Both the position numbers and the translations under genes were made by a program. From positions 3,720,001 to 3,784,000 of the forward strand of contig NZ_CP118574.1 of assembly GCF_028898845.1 (NCBI RefSeq): a stretch of DNA of 64,000 nt, written 5' to 3'. Source of the stretch: Streptomyces sp. WZ-12. GTDB taxonomy: Bacteria; Actinomycetota; Actinomycetes; Streptomycetales; Streptomycetaceae. The notes under the pieces are model-generated. The model ran no database searches. It was not told where the DNA came from and saw only the letters and a list, made by a program, of their open reading frames with translations. Positions 48,512-56,711 of this stretch are shown piece after piece. The first letter of the stretch is position 1, and each line of letters opens with the position of its first letter.

Positions 48512-49617
48512 TGGCCACCCCGCTGACCGGCAGCCAACTGCTCGCCGCCCTGCGCGCGGAGGGCCTGGTCCTCCACGAGGTCGGCGACTGGCGCCGGCAC
48601 AACCGGAACACCAAGGGCGCCTGGGGCCCGGTGAACGGCGTGGTCATCCACCACACCGCCACCGAGGGCACCGACGCCTCGGTGAACCTCTGTTACGACG
48701 GCCGCCCGGACCTGCCGGGACCGCTCTGCCACGGCGTGATCGACAAGGCCGGCGAGCTCCACCTCGTCGGCAACGGCCGCGCCAACCACGCCGGCCTCGG
48801 CGACCGCTTCGTCCTCCAGGCCGTCATCGACGAGGAGGAGCTCCCCAAGGACCACCTCGCCGACACCGACGGCAACCGCCACTTCTACGGCTTCGAGTGC
48901 ATCAACCTCGGCGACGGCCAGGACCCCTGGCCCGAGCCCCAGTTACTGGCCGTCGAGAAGGCCGCCGCCGCCCTCTGCCGGGCGCACGGCTGGGGCGAAC
49001 GCTCGGTGATCGGCCACTTGGAATGGCAACCGGGCAAGATCGATCCCCACGGCTTCACCATGGACGCCCTCCGCGAACGCATCAAGTCCCGCCTGTCGAA
49101 GGCCCCGGCGGGGCCGGTGGGATTGGTGGAGCCGGAGATGTCGGTGGGGTCGGAGGGACTGGCGGCTTCGAAAGGGTCAAGGTCTTCGGAAGGGTCGGTG
49201 ACGTCGAAGGGATCGGTGGGGTCGGCGGCTCCGACCGGGGCCGATGGGGTCGATGGTTCTGGTGGAGCCGATGGGGCCGAGGCCGATGGGGCTGGTGGGA
49301 CTGGTGGCAGGGGTGGGCCGTCGGCGATCCCGCCGATGCCCCAACACCCGCCCTACGAGCCCTTCCCCGGCGGCGAGTTCTTCCGTTCCGGAGCCGGTGG
49401 CCCGCTGATCGTGGCAATGGCCGAACGACTGATCGCCGAGGGCTGCGACCACTACCGCCACGGCCCGGCCCCGGACTGGAACGAGGCCCACCGCAAGTCC
49501 TACGCCTCCTGGCAACGCAAACTGGGCTTCCACGGCAAGGACGCCGACGGCATCCCCGGCCGCGTCACCTGGGACCACCTCCGAGTACCGAACGCCCAGT
49601 CCCGGACGCCTGGTTGA
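48511..49617 (+). CDS. N-acetylmuramoyl-L-alanine amidase with C-terminal peptidoglycan-binding-like domain
   Basis: This amidase_2 enzyme cuts the amide bond between muramic acid and the peptide stem of peptidoglycan. The 368 residues start without a signal peptide. Zinc ligands are H47 or H48 in VVIHHTATEG, H169 in VIGHLEWQPGK and H180 in IDPHGF. A Gly/Ser/Ala linker (about 200-275) leads to a C-terminal domain (PGGEFFRSGAGGPLIVAMAE, then YASWQRKLGFHGKDADGIPG) found on many Streptomyces cell-wall enzymes. It is last in the CIS array. It may open the wall for the particle, or help release or insert it; that is inference from position. Confidence 0.9.
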   Translation: MATPLTGSQLLAALRAEGLVLHEVGDWRRHNRNTKGAWGPVNGVVIHHTATEGTDASVNLCYDGRPDLPGPLCHGVIDKAGELHLVGNGRANHAGLGDRFVLQAVIDEEELPKDHLADTDGNRHFYGFECINLGDGQDPWPEPQLLAVEKAAAALCRAHGWGERSVIGHLEWQPGKIDPHGFTMDALRERIKSRLSKAPAGPVGLVEPEMSVGSEGLAASKGSRSSEGSVTSKGSVGSAAPTGADGVDGSGGADGAEADGAGGTGGRGGPSAIPPMPQHPPYEPFPGGEFFRSGAGGPLIVAMAERLIAEGCDHYRHGPAPDWNEAHRKSYASWQRKLGFHGKDADGIPGRVTWDHLRVPNAQSRTPG

Positions 49618-49667
49618 GCGCAGGCGACTACTCAACGACGGACGCCTGGCCGGCAACCGCTCCGTGA

Positions 49668-49828
49668 CCGGTGCCCGGCGTCTGGTGCCCGGTGTCTGGT
49701 GCCTGGTGTCTGGTGTCTGGTGTCTGGTGCCTGGTGCCTGGTGCCCGGTGTCCGGTGTCCGGTGTCTGGTGTCTGGTGCCTGGTGCCTGGTGCCCGGTGT
49801 CCGGTGTCCGGTGTCTGGTGTCTGGTGC
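49668..49828. repeat. Heptanucleotide tandem array 1 (about 23 units of CYGGTGY)
   Basis: Twenty-three consecutive 7-mers, each CCGGTGC, CTGGTGT, CTGGTGC or CCGGTGT (one CCGGCGT), run without interruption. A higher-order unit of seven 7-mers (49 nt) is repeated twice. Because 7 is not a multiple of 3, each 21-nt cycle encodes a 7-residue repeat, and open frames arise on both strands. Confidence 0.9.
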
Positions 49829-49908
49829 CCGACGGTCAACGTCCAACGTCCGATGTCCGGCTGGTGTCGAGCGCCCGGTGTCTGGTGTCCGACGTCCAAC
49901 GTCCGGCT

Positions 49909-49985
49909 GTGTCCAGTGTCCAGTGTCCGGTGTCCAGTGTCCGGTGTCCGGTGTCCGGTGTCCGGTGTCCGGTGTCCGGTGTCCG
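49909..49985. repeat. Heptanucleotide tandem array 2 (11 units of GTGTCCR)
   Basis: Eleven consecutive GTGTCCA or GTGTCCG units, a variant of the first array, with the last seven units identical. Between the arrays lie partial copies mixed with CAACGTCC motifs. Confidence 0.9.
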
Positions 49986-50357
49986 GCCGCTGGCGGGTGC
50001 CCGACGGTGGCGGCTGCCCGCCCGATGCCAACTGCCCACCCGGTGGCCGGTACCCGGCCGATACCCGGCTGATGGCCGACACCTGCCCCAGGCCGATGCC
50101 TGCCCGGTGGCGGCTGCCGGTCCGACGGTGACTGCCGGCCCAATGGCACATGACCGTCCGGCGGCGGCTGCCCCGCGGGCGCCGTTGGGGATCGGGAATA
50201 CCCGCCCCGCCCCGCCACGTTGTGGCTCCGCAGGGGGCCCACGCGTCCCCTAGGGAATCCGTTCCCCTCCCCACCTAGGGGTTCCGTTCCCCGCCAAGGC
50301 CCCGCGCCCCACCCACACCCCCACCCACATCCTCACCGCTCGAACTCCCCAACGCAC

Positions 50358-50398
50358 AACGCCGGGTGGCCCTCCCCCACAGAGGACCACCCGGCGTT
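50358..50398. terminator. Hairpin terminator
   Basis: A perfect 12-bp stem AACGCCGGGTGG / CCACCCGGCGTT with a 17-base loop, followed on plus by TCTAG, lies 130 bases beyond the minus-strand stop at 50526. It can serve either strand. Confidence 0.7.
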
Positions 50399-50525
50399 TC
50401 TAGCGGGCGGGTGGGGGTGATCCCCACATCACCCCGTCCGCCTCATCCGGCTTCCCGGGCGCCCCGTTGGCCGGCCGCCGCCGCGGCCGGCCAACGGGTG
50501 CGCACCGCGCTGTTGGCCGGACGGT

Positions 50526-51689
50526 TCACAGACCCCGCACCGGAAGCGCGGGCACCGCCGGGATGTTGGCGGCGTTGGTCAGGTCGGCCAGGTTGGCGGG
50601 CACGGCAGGGGTCAGGCCCTTGGCGCCGGCGACGGCGTCGGTCACGGTGGCCTTGCCGTCCGTCACCACGACGGAGACGGTGCCCCGCGCGAACGGCACC
50701 GCGTCGCTGCCCACGCCCTGCGCGAGCGCGGTGGCCTGCCCGGCGACGCCCTGCGCGAACGGCAGCGCCTCGCCCTGCGCGTTCTGCACGAACACCTGGA
50801 CGTGGCCGCCGACGAGGATCGCGAACGGGGTGGCCTGGCCCGCGACGTCACCGGCGAGCGCACCGGCGTTGCCGACCACGTCCTGGGCGACCGGCACGAC
50901 CTTGCCGACGGCCCGACCGGCGACCGGCGGCAGCGCGTCGCCGGTGGCGCGGTCGACGACCGGCCGCACGGTGGCCAGCCCGCCCTGGGCCTGCTTGGTG
51001 AGCTGCTCGGGACGCAGACCCGCACCGGCGAGACCGGCCAGCAGGTTGTCGGCCGAACCCGGGGCCTTGGGCAGACCGGGGACCTTGGGCAGCGCCGGCA
51101 CGCCGGGCAGGCTCACGGGCAGACCGCCCGGCAGCTTGGCGGCGGGGACGCCCGGGACGGCGGGCAGCTTCGGCAGGGTGGGCAGCCCGCCGTTGACCAG
51201 CTCGCCGACGCGGCCCAGGTCGGCCTTGGTGGCGACCTGGGCGACCCGCTTCACGGCCTTGGTGGCCTGCTTGGTGTCGACGGCCTTCTGCACACCACCG
51301 GTGGGCAGGCCGGACAGGCCGGTACCGCCGACGAGGCGCCGCACGCCGTCCACCAGGCCGCCGGCCTGCGGGAGTTGACCGACGGGGAGCTGGCCGGTGG
51401 GCAGTTCGTTGGCCGAGACGCCGCCGAGGACGCCGGTCGCCGTGCCGGCCACGCCGCCCGCGGTCTTGGTGACGGTGCCGGCCGCCTTCTGGGCCGTGCC
51501 GACGGCCTTCTGAACGGTGCCGGTGACCGCGCCGGTGGGCAGCTGCTTGGCGGCACCGGTGACGGTGCCGACGGCGGGCAGGTCCGGGGTGGCGGGCAGT
51601 TCGGCGGCGTTGGCGACGACGGAACCCAAGGCCCACAGGCCAGTGGCGGTGGCGGCGACGGCGACGGAACGGCTGATGGTGGAACGCAT
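50526..51689 (-). CDS. Secreted low-complexity protein
   Basis: The 387-residue product has a clear signal peptide: RSTISRSVAVAATATGLWAL then GSVVANA with probable cleavage before AELPATP. The mature protein is low-complexity, rich in Ala, Gly, Val, Pro and Leu. It has short repeats such as GTVQKAVGTAQKAAGTV, TGQLPVGQLP, and a proline ladder (LPKLPAVPGVPAAKLPGGLP). A more ordered C-terminal part contains TPFAILVGGHVQVFVQNAQG and VSVVVTDGKATVTDAVAG. No cysteine and no enzyme motif is seen. The composition suggests an extended cell-surface or matrix protein. Function unknown. Confidence 0.8.
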   Translation of the reverse strand: MRSTISRSVAVAATATGLWALGSVVANAAELPATPDLPAVGTVTGAAKQLPTGAVTGTVQKAVGTAQKAAGTVTKTAGGVAGTATGVLGGVSANELPTGQLPVGQLPQAGGLVDGVRRLVGGTGLSGLPTGGVQKAVDTKQATKAVKRVAQVATKADLGRVGELVNGGLPTLPKLPAVPGVPAAKLPGGLPVSLPGVPALPKVPGLPKAPGSADNLLAGLAGAGLRPEQLTKQAQGGLATVRPVVDRATGDALPPVAGRAVGKVVPVAQDVVGNAGALAGDVAGQATPFAILVGGHVQVFVQNAQGEALPFAQGVAGQATALAQGVGSDAVPFARGTVSVVVTDGKATVTDAVAGAKGLTPAVPANLADLTNAANIPAVPALPVRGL

Positions 51690-51782
51690 GGTGGCGATGT
51701 CCTTCGAATTCGTGAGAGTGCAGCGGGCAGACCTGTGCCGCCCCCGCGCGGCAGGTCTTTTCAGACGCGGAAGCGGTCTGCC

Positions 51783-52727
51783 CTAGCCGGGGAATTCGAG
51801 GATTTCGTCGGCCCGGTGACGCGTCGGAGCGCCGTCGGCCGCACGGACGCCACCGGGCAGCAGCCCGAAGCGCGGGGAGTCCGCCGGTGCGGCGGCGTGC
51901 TGGTCTCCGCTACGGGGACCGTGGCCGCCGCCCGCGGTGTGCGCGGGCGGTGCGACCGGGCCCTGCGGGCCCTGGCCCGGCAGGCCGTGGTGGCCGGCGT
52001 CCCGCTGCGCAGCGGCGGCGGGACGGGGCTGGGCGGCGACCGGGTGGTGCGATGCGGCGTCGCAGTGCGCGGGCCGGATCAGGTGCGGCGCGGCCGGGCC
52101 GTTGCCGGTGTCCGCGGTGCCGGGACCGGCCGGGGCGCCACCGGGTGCCCCGCCGTGCGCGGGCGTGCCGCCGTCGCCGGGTCGCCCCGGCTGGGTGCCG
52201 ACGGGCAGTTGAACGGGCAGCGTCTCGCCGACCGCGCGGCCGATCCCGCCGATCCCTCTGACCACGCCGGTGACCCCGGCGTCCACCGGGCCGGTGATCC
52301 GGCCGGTGACGGGTGCGGCGGCCCGCTCGGCGGGGCGCACCGCGCCCTCGACCGCGGTCGCCGCGGTGTCCGCACGGCCGGCGAGCCCCGCGCCCTCGGT
52401 AGCCCCCTGGCGCGCCAACGCGGCGCCGGACTCCGGCAGTCGGCCGGTGGCCAGCGGCGCGTCGGCGCCGCCCTGGGCCTGGGCCCCGGTCAGCGCCGGC
52501 GCAGCCGGATGGCGGTCAGTGGACGTCCGGTCGGCGGCGTGTGCGCCGGTGCCGAAGGCGACGCCGAGGAGGGCGAAGCCGATCAGGAAGAGCCCCGCCA
52601 GCAGTGCGCGTCGCACGGCCACGGTGCGCGGCGGGCGCACGGCGGCAGGCAAGGCGAACACAGCGGACAAGGAGGGGACCTTCCCAAGTGGACGGGGACA
52701 GCCGCGCACAATGCCTCGGTGTCGCAC
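51783..52727 (-). CDS. Probable secreted hypothetical protein
   Basis: A hydrophobic signal-like segment (VRRALLAGLFLIGFALLGVA, then FGTGAHA) precedes a low-complexity Ala/Gly/Pro/His-rich mature region. The start is uncertain: GTG at 52727 gives 314 residues, but GTG codons just before the signal peptide (VAVRRALL) are better placed for export. The mature part has helical repeats with Gly-Ala turns (GPVDAGVTGVVRGIGGIGRA) and a His-rich end. It precedes the secreted protein at 50526-51689 by 93 bases, so the two may form a small exported pair. No known family recognised. Confidence 0.65.
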   Translation of the reverse strand: MRHRGIVRGCPRPLGKVPSLSAVFALPAAVRPPRTVAVRRALLAGLFLIGFALLGVAFGTGAHAADRTSTDRHPAAPALTGAQAQGGADAPLATGRLPESGAALARQGATEGAGLAGRADTAATAVEGAVRPAERAAAPVTGRITGPVDAGVTGVVRGIGGIGRAVGETLPVQLPVGTQPGRPGDGGTPAHGGAPGGAPAGPGTADTGNGPAAPHLIRPAHCDAASHHPVAAQPRPAAAAQRDAGHHGLPGQGPQGPVAPPAHTAGGGHGPRSGDQHAAAPADSPRFGLLPGGVRAADGAPTRHRADEILEFPG

Positions 52728-52815
52728 CCGTCACGGGTGATCGAGCGATGCCCTGATCCTTGCACGACCCGCCAGGTGCCACGCAAGTCCCCCCGGACTT
52801 CCTGTCACCGTCCTG

Positions 52816-54030
52816 TCACCGTTGCTCCGCCATGTCCGGTATGGGCAGCGGCCTTTTCTCCAGTGCGGCCGCCATCACCTCCGGGAAGTGGTCCGGTGTA
52901 CAGGCGAACGCCGGTGCCCCCAGGGCCGCCAGGGCCGCCGCGTGCTCCCGGTCGTAGGCGGGCGTGCCCTCGTCGGAGAGCGCGAGCAGGGTCACGAACT
53001 CCACCCCGGACGCCTTCATCGCGGCGACCCGCCTGAGCATCTCGCCACGGATGCCGCCCTCGTAGAGGTCGCTGATGAGGACGACGACGGTGTCGGCGGG
53101 GCGTTGGATCCGTGACTGGCAGTACGCCAGCGCGCGGTTGATGTCCGTACCGCCGCCGAGTTGGGTCCCGAACAGCACCTCGACCGGGTCGTCCAGATGG
53201 TCCGTCAGGTCGACCACCGCGGTGTCGAAGACGACCAGCCGGGTGTCGATCGCCCGCATCGAGGCCAGCACCGCCCCGAACACCGAGGCGAACACCACCG
53301 ACGCCGCCATCGAACCGGACTGGTCGATGCAGAGCACCACCTCCTTCCGCACCGACCGGGCGGCGCGCCCGTATCCGATCAGCCGCTCGGGGACGACGGT
53401 GCGGTGTTCCGGGAGGTAGTGCTGGAGGTTGGCCCGGATGGTGCGGTCCCAGTCGATGGCGCGGTGCCGGGGTCGGGCGATCCGCGCGGCGCGGTCCAGG
53501 GCCCCGCCGAGGGTGGCCCTGGTGCGGGTGGCCAGTCGCTCCTCCAGTTGCCCAACGACCCTGCGGACGACGGCCCGTGCCGTCTCCTTGGTGGTCTCGG
53601 GCATCACCTTGCTCAGCGAGAGCAGGGTGCCGACCAGGTGGACGTCGGCCTCGACGGCCTCCAGCATCTCCGGCTCCAACAGCAGGGTGGACAGCCCCAG
53701 GCGGTCGATGGCGTCCCGCTGCATCATCTGCACCACGGCGGACGGGAAGTACCGCCGGATGTCGCCCAGCCAGCGGGCCACTTGGGGCGCCGACGCGCCG
53801 AGCCCGGCCGCCCGCGTACCGCCGCCGTCGCGCGCGCCGCGGCCCGGCCGCGGTTGCGGCCGCTGCCCGTAGAGCGCCTCCAACGCCCCGTCCCGCGCGG
53901 CGTCCGCGCCGCGCAGCGCGCAACCTGTGCCGTCCGCGGCGGCGCCGCCCAACACCAGCCGCCAGCGACGCAGCCGCTCGGCCTCCCGGTCCGTCCTCCG
54001 GTCTGACTCCCGGTCCGTCTCGATGGTCAT
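52816..54030 (-). CDS. VWA-domain protein (YehP/CoxE-like)
   Basis: The 404 residues have a helical N-terminal half and a von Willebrand A domain (about 228-390). The metal-binding MIDAS motif is complete: D236-Q-S-G-S240 in VVLCIDQSGSM, a threonine in GGGTDINRALAY and the aspartate in VVVLISDLYEGG. VWA proteins of this group pair with MoxR-type ATPases, often to insert metal or remodel partners. The start overlaps the DUF5682 stop (ATGA), so it is the third gene of the operon MoxR - DUF5682 - VWA. It corresponds to E. coli yehP by domain and context. Confidence 0.92.
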   Translation of the reverse strand: MTIETDRESDRRTDREAERLRRWRLVLGGAAADGTGCALRGADAARDGALEALYGQRPQPRPGRGARDGGGTRAAGLGASAPQVARWLGDIRRYFPSAVVQMMQRDAIDRLGLSTLLLEPEMLEAVEADVHLVGTLLSLSKVMPETTKETARAVVRRVVGQLEERLATRTRATLGGALDRAARIARPRHRAIDWDRTIRANLQHYLPEHRTVVPERLIGYGRAARSVRKEVVLCIDQSGSMAASVVFASVFGAVLASMRAIDTRLVVFDTAVVDLTDHLDDPVEVLFGTQLGGGTDINRALAYCQSRIQRPADTVVVLISDLYEGGIRGEMLRRVAAMKASGVEFVTLLALSDEGTPAYDREHAAALAALGAPAFACTPDHFPEVMAAALEKRPLPIPDMAEQR

Positions 54031-56711
54031 CTTCCCGCCCCCGTCAGGTCGTTGGGCTGTCGTGGTCCCCGCGTGCCCGTGTTTCCGCTGGTGTCTACGG
54101 AGTCGCCGGTGTCCGCGCCGCCGCGACCGTCAGTCGCGACCGCGGCAGCCGCTGCGGCCCCGCTTTCCTCCATGTCCTCGTCCGCCGCGCCGCGTTGGGG
54201 TAGGGCCAGCAGGAGTCGGAGGGTCGGGAGGACGGCGGCGGCGCGGTCGCGGTCCAGGCCGGGGCCGAAGCCGGGCGCCGCCGCGTCCTCCGGGCCGGCC
54301 GCCGGGTGGCGGGGGCCGTCGGACGGACCACGCCGGACCAGCTCGCCGAGGCTGCGCCGCACTCCGCCGTCGTACTCCGCGAACGTGCGCCGCAGCAACG
54401 GCAGTACGTGCCGGAACGCGCCGTCCGGCACGCCCGTCAGCCAGCCGTCCACCAGCGCCAACAGCCGTGCGTCGTGCACCAGCAGCAGGCCGCCGTCCTG
54501 GCCGCCGACGAAGCCCTCGATCCATCCCGCGGCATCGGCGGGTGGGGCACCGGGCGAGAGGGCGAGCGCCATCAGCCGCTCCGCACCGTCGTCGGGCAGC
54601 CGTCCGTCGTCCAACAGGAGCCGGGTGGCCCGCCCGCGGAGCAGCCCGGGGATGCCCTCCCGCTCGGCGAGCAGCCGGAGCACGGCGGTCCAGCGCTCCC
54701 GTAGAGGCGTCGTCTCCGGGGCCACACCGGACGACGAGGGCGAGGGCGCCCCCGCCCGCCCCGCCCCCGCAACTCCCCCTATCGGCACGGCCCCCGCCAT
54801 GCCCGCCGTCTCCGCCATGCCCGCCGTCTCCGGCCTTTCCTCCCGCTGTCCGAGGAGGCCGACGGCCCGGTGGGTGGCGTCCAGGTGGCCGCGCATCTCG
54901 GCCGCGCCGTCCGCGTTCAGGCCCGAGCAGGCCGGGGGCAGGCCGACGAAGATCCGGTCGGCCAGCCCCAGTGCCACCCCGCGGAGCACCGCCGCGTCGG
55001 TGCCGCGGACGTCCCCGTAGCGCACCGACCGGACCAGGGCGGGCAGGGCCTGGGCGAGGTGGCCGACGTCCGCGTCGAGGGCCGCGCGGTCGGCCAGTGC
55101 CCGCATCACCACCGCGAGCGCGCCGGGCAGTTCGGCGAGCAGGCAGCGCTCGGCGAGCGCGGTGACCTCGGCGAGGGTGGCGGCCTGCGGAGCGTCCGCG
55201 GCGGCCTTGGCGGTGGCGGCCGCGAGCACCGTGGTGCCCCATACGCCGGCCTCCGCGACCCGCACCGACAGCTCCGGCTCCCAGCGCAGCCGCCAGGTCT
55301 CCCGGAAGGTACCGGTGCTGCCCCGGGAGCGGGTGGGCTCGCCCCAGGGGATGCCGAGCAGCCGCAGGCGGTGGAGCAGCCTGCTGCGGCCGGCGTCGGT
55401 TTCCTTGCGGAGGTCGAGCTCCAACTCCCGTTCCCCCGCCTCGGGTTTGAGCCGCAGAGAGCGCTGGCAGCGGGTGAGGTCCCGCTGGAGCGGCACGGCC
55501 GGGGCGTCCTCGGGCACTTGGCCCAGTACGTCGCCGACCACCAGCCGGTCGTGGATCAGCGCGGAGGGCGCGTCGGAGCCGTTGCCCATCACGGCCCGGA
55601 CCGCGTCGTCCAGTTCGGCGAGCCCGGCCAGCGGGCGACCGCGGACCGCCGCGAGCCCTTCGGCGAGCCGCACCGCCTCGATGACGTGGGCCGACGAGAC
55701 GGCGTGGTCCTCCTCGCGCAGCAGCCGGGCAACCCTGGTCAGCCAGCGCTCCACGGGGCGGTCGGGGGCTGCGAAGAGATGCCCGTACCAGCCGGGGGAG
55801 GCGATACCGGCGCCATAGCCGCTGCGTCGGGCCAGCCGGCGGTGGGTCCACGGGACCCAGGTCACCGCCGTCTTCACCTTCGGCAGGCCCTTGAGGAGCT
55901 GCCGGTCGGCCGCCACCGTGCGGCGCGTCCGTCGATCGCCCGAGCGCGGCCGCGGGGCCAGTGCGGGAACGTGCCAGGCCCCGCACACCACGGCTACGGG
56001 GTCGCCGAACTCCCGCCGGGCGGAGCGCAGTCGGAGCCGCATCTGGGCCTCCCGCACCAGATCGCGGCGGTGCCCGCCGTCGCCGTAAGCGGCGCGCAGC
56101 TCCGCCATGGCCTCGGCGAGCGCGGCGAACGGAGCCAACGCGTCCGCCCCCGGCCCGTGCGCCGCGCGGTGCTCGACCACGTCCTCCCACCAGCGCTCGG
56201 GATCGTCGTGCCCAGCGGCCTCGGCGAGCACCCGGAGAGGGTCCAGCCGCAACCCCTCGGCCGTCGCACCGCCCGAGCCGCCCGCGCTCCCCGGGGAATC
56301 CGCCTCGCCCGCCTCTCCTGCCTCCCCTCCCCCTCCTTCTTCTTCGTCCGCCAGGGCCAGGGCATGCGCCGCCGGGAGGTCGATGAAGCGCACCGGAACC
56401 TCGCGTTCCAGTGCCCACTGCAACGCCACCCACTCCGGAGAGAAGGCGGCCAGTGGCCAGAACGCCGCCCGTCCGGGGTCGTCCACGGCGTGCGCGAGCA
56501 GCGCGACCGGCGGCCGCATCTCCGCTCGGGCGGCGAACGGCACCAGGTCGTCCGCCTCCGGAGGCCCCTCGATCAACACCGCGCGGGGCGCGCACCGTTC
56601 CAGCGCGGCCCGCACCGCCCGCGCCGAACCGGGACCGTGGTGCCGCACCCCGAGCAACACCGGCTCATCCCCGTGCCCGTCCCCGGCTACGCGCCCGCGC
56701 CCGCTGGTCAT
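54027..56711 (-). CDS. DUF5682 protein (YehM-like)
   Basis: This 894-residue protein starts at an ATG at 56711 that overlaps the MoxR stop by four bases. The N-terminus has the family signature VLLGVRHHGPGSARAVRAAL and RAVLIEGPPEADDLVPFA, a fold like TraB/ChaN enzymes with a conserved HHGPGS loop. Further on are PVRFIDLPAAHALALADEEE, FGDPVAVVCGAWHVPALAPR and ALIHDRLVVGDVLGQVP. The rest is mainly helical with acidic, disordered inserts (EEGGGGEAGEAGEADSP). Function of DUF5682 is unknown. It sits between the ATPase and VWA genes, as in yehLMPQ of E. coli. Confidence 0.92.
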   Translation of the reverse strand: MTSGRGRVAGDGHGDEPVLLGVRHHGPGSARAVRAALERCAPRAVLIEGPPEADDLVPFAARAEMRPPVALLAHAVDDPGRAAFWPLAAFSPEWVALQWALEREVPVRFIDLPAAHALALADEEEGGGGEAGEAGEADSPGSAGGSGGATAEGLRLDPLRVLAEAAGHDDPERWWEDVVEHRAAHGPGADALAPFAALAEAMAELRAAYGDGGHRRDLVREAQMRLRLRSARREFGDPVAVVCGAWHVPALAPRPRSGDRRTRRTVAADRQLLKGLPKVKTAVTWVPWTHRRLARRSGYGAGIASPGWYGHLFAAPDRPVERWLTRVARLLREEDHAVSSAHVIEAVRLAEGLAAVRGRPLAGLAELDDAVRAVMGNGSDAPSALIHDRLVVGDVLGQVPEDAPAVPLQRDLTRCQRSLRLKPEAGERELELDLRKETDAGRSRLLHRLRLLGIPWGEPTRSRGSTGTFRETWRLRWEPELSVRVAEAGVWGTTVLAAATAKAAADAPQAATLAEVTALAERCLLAELPGALAVVMRALADRAALDADVGHLAQALPALVRSVRYGDVRGTDAAVLRGVALGLADRIFVGLPPACSGLNADGAAEMRGHLDATHRAVGLLGQREERPETAGMAETAGMAGAVPIGGVAGAGRAGAPSPSSSGVAPETTPLRERWTAVLRLLAEREGIPGLLRGRATRLLLDDGRLPDDGAERLMALALSPGAPPADAAGWIEGFVGGQDGGLLLVHDARLLALVDGWLTGVPDGAFRHVLPLLRRTFAEYDGGVRRSLGELVRRGPSDGPRHPAAGPEDAAAPGFGPGLDRDRAAAVLPTLRLLLALPQRGAADEDMEESGAAAAAAVATDGRGGADTGDSVDTSGNTGTRGPRQPNDLTGAGR

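Larger units (their letters stand above)
49618..50525. other. 908-bp non-coding stretch with tandem repeats
   Basis: No real gene is evident. Two heptanucleotide arrays (49668-49828 and 49909-49985) keep several frames open on both strands. From 49990 to 50150 degenerate copies of the same words continue (GGTGGCCGGTACCCGG). A doublet of the form CTAGGGNNTCCGTTCCCC occurs at about 50247-50290. A terminator lies at 50358-50398. The region separates the CIS array from two minus-strand genes. Confidence 0.65.

Noticed and set aside
19168..49617. Prophage
   Set aside because: Tail-like genes are present, but no terminase, portal, capsid, integrase or replication genes; the ATPase, DUF4255, DUF4157 and DUF6519 genes are typical of CIS.
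19168..49617. Type VI secretion system
   Set aside because: No TssJLM membrane complex or ClpV; the sheath and AAA protein are of the eCIS type.
49668..49985. CRISPR array
   Set aside because: Units are contiguous 7-mers without spacers and no cas genes are nearby.
49664..50253. Open frames encoding VSGVWCLVPG-type repeats, and minus-strand TPDTGHR-type repeats
   Set aside because: They arise from the 7-bp tandem array, which leaves several frames open; no ribosome site or codon bias supports them.
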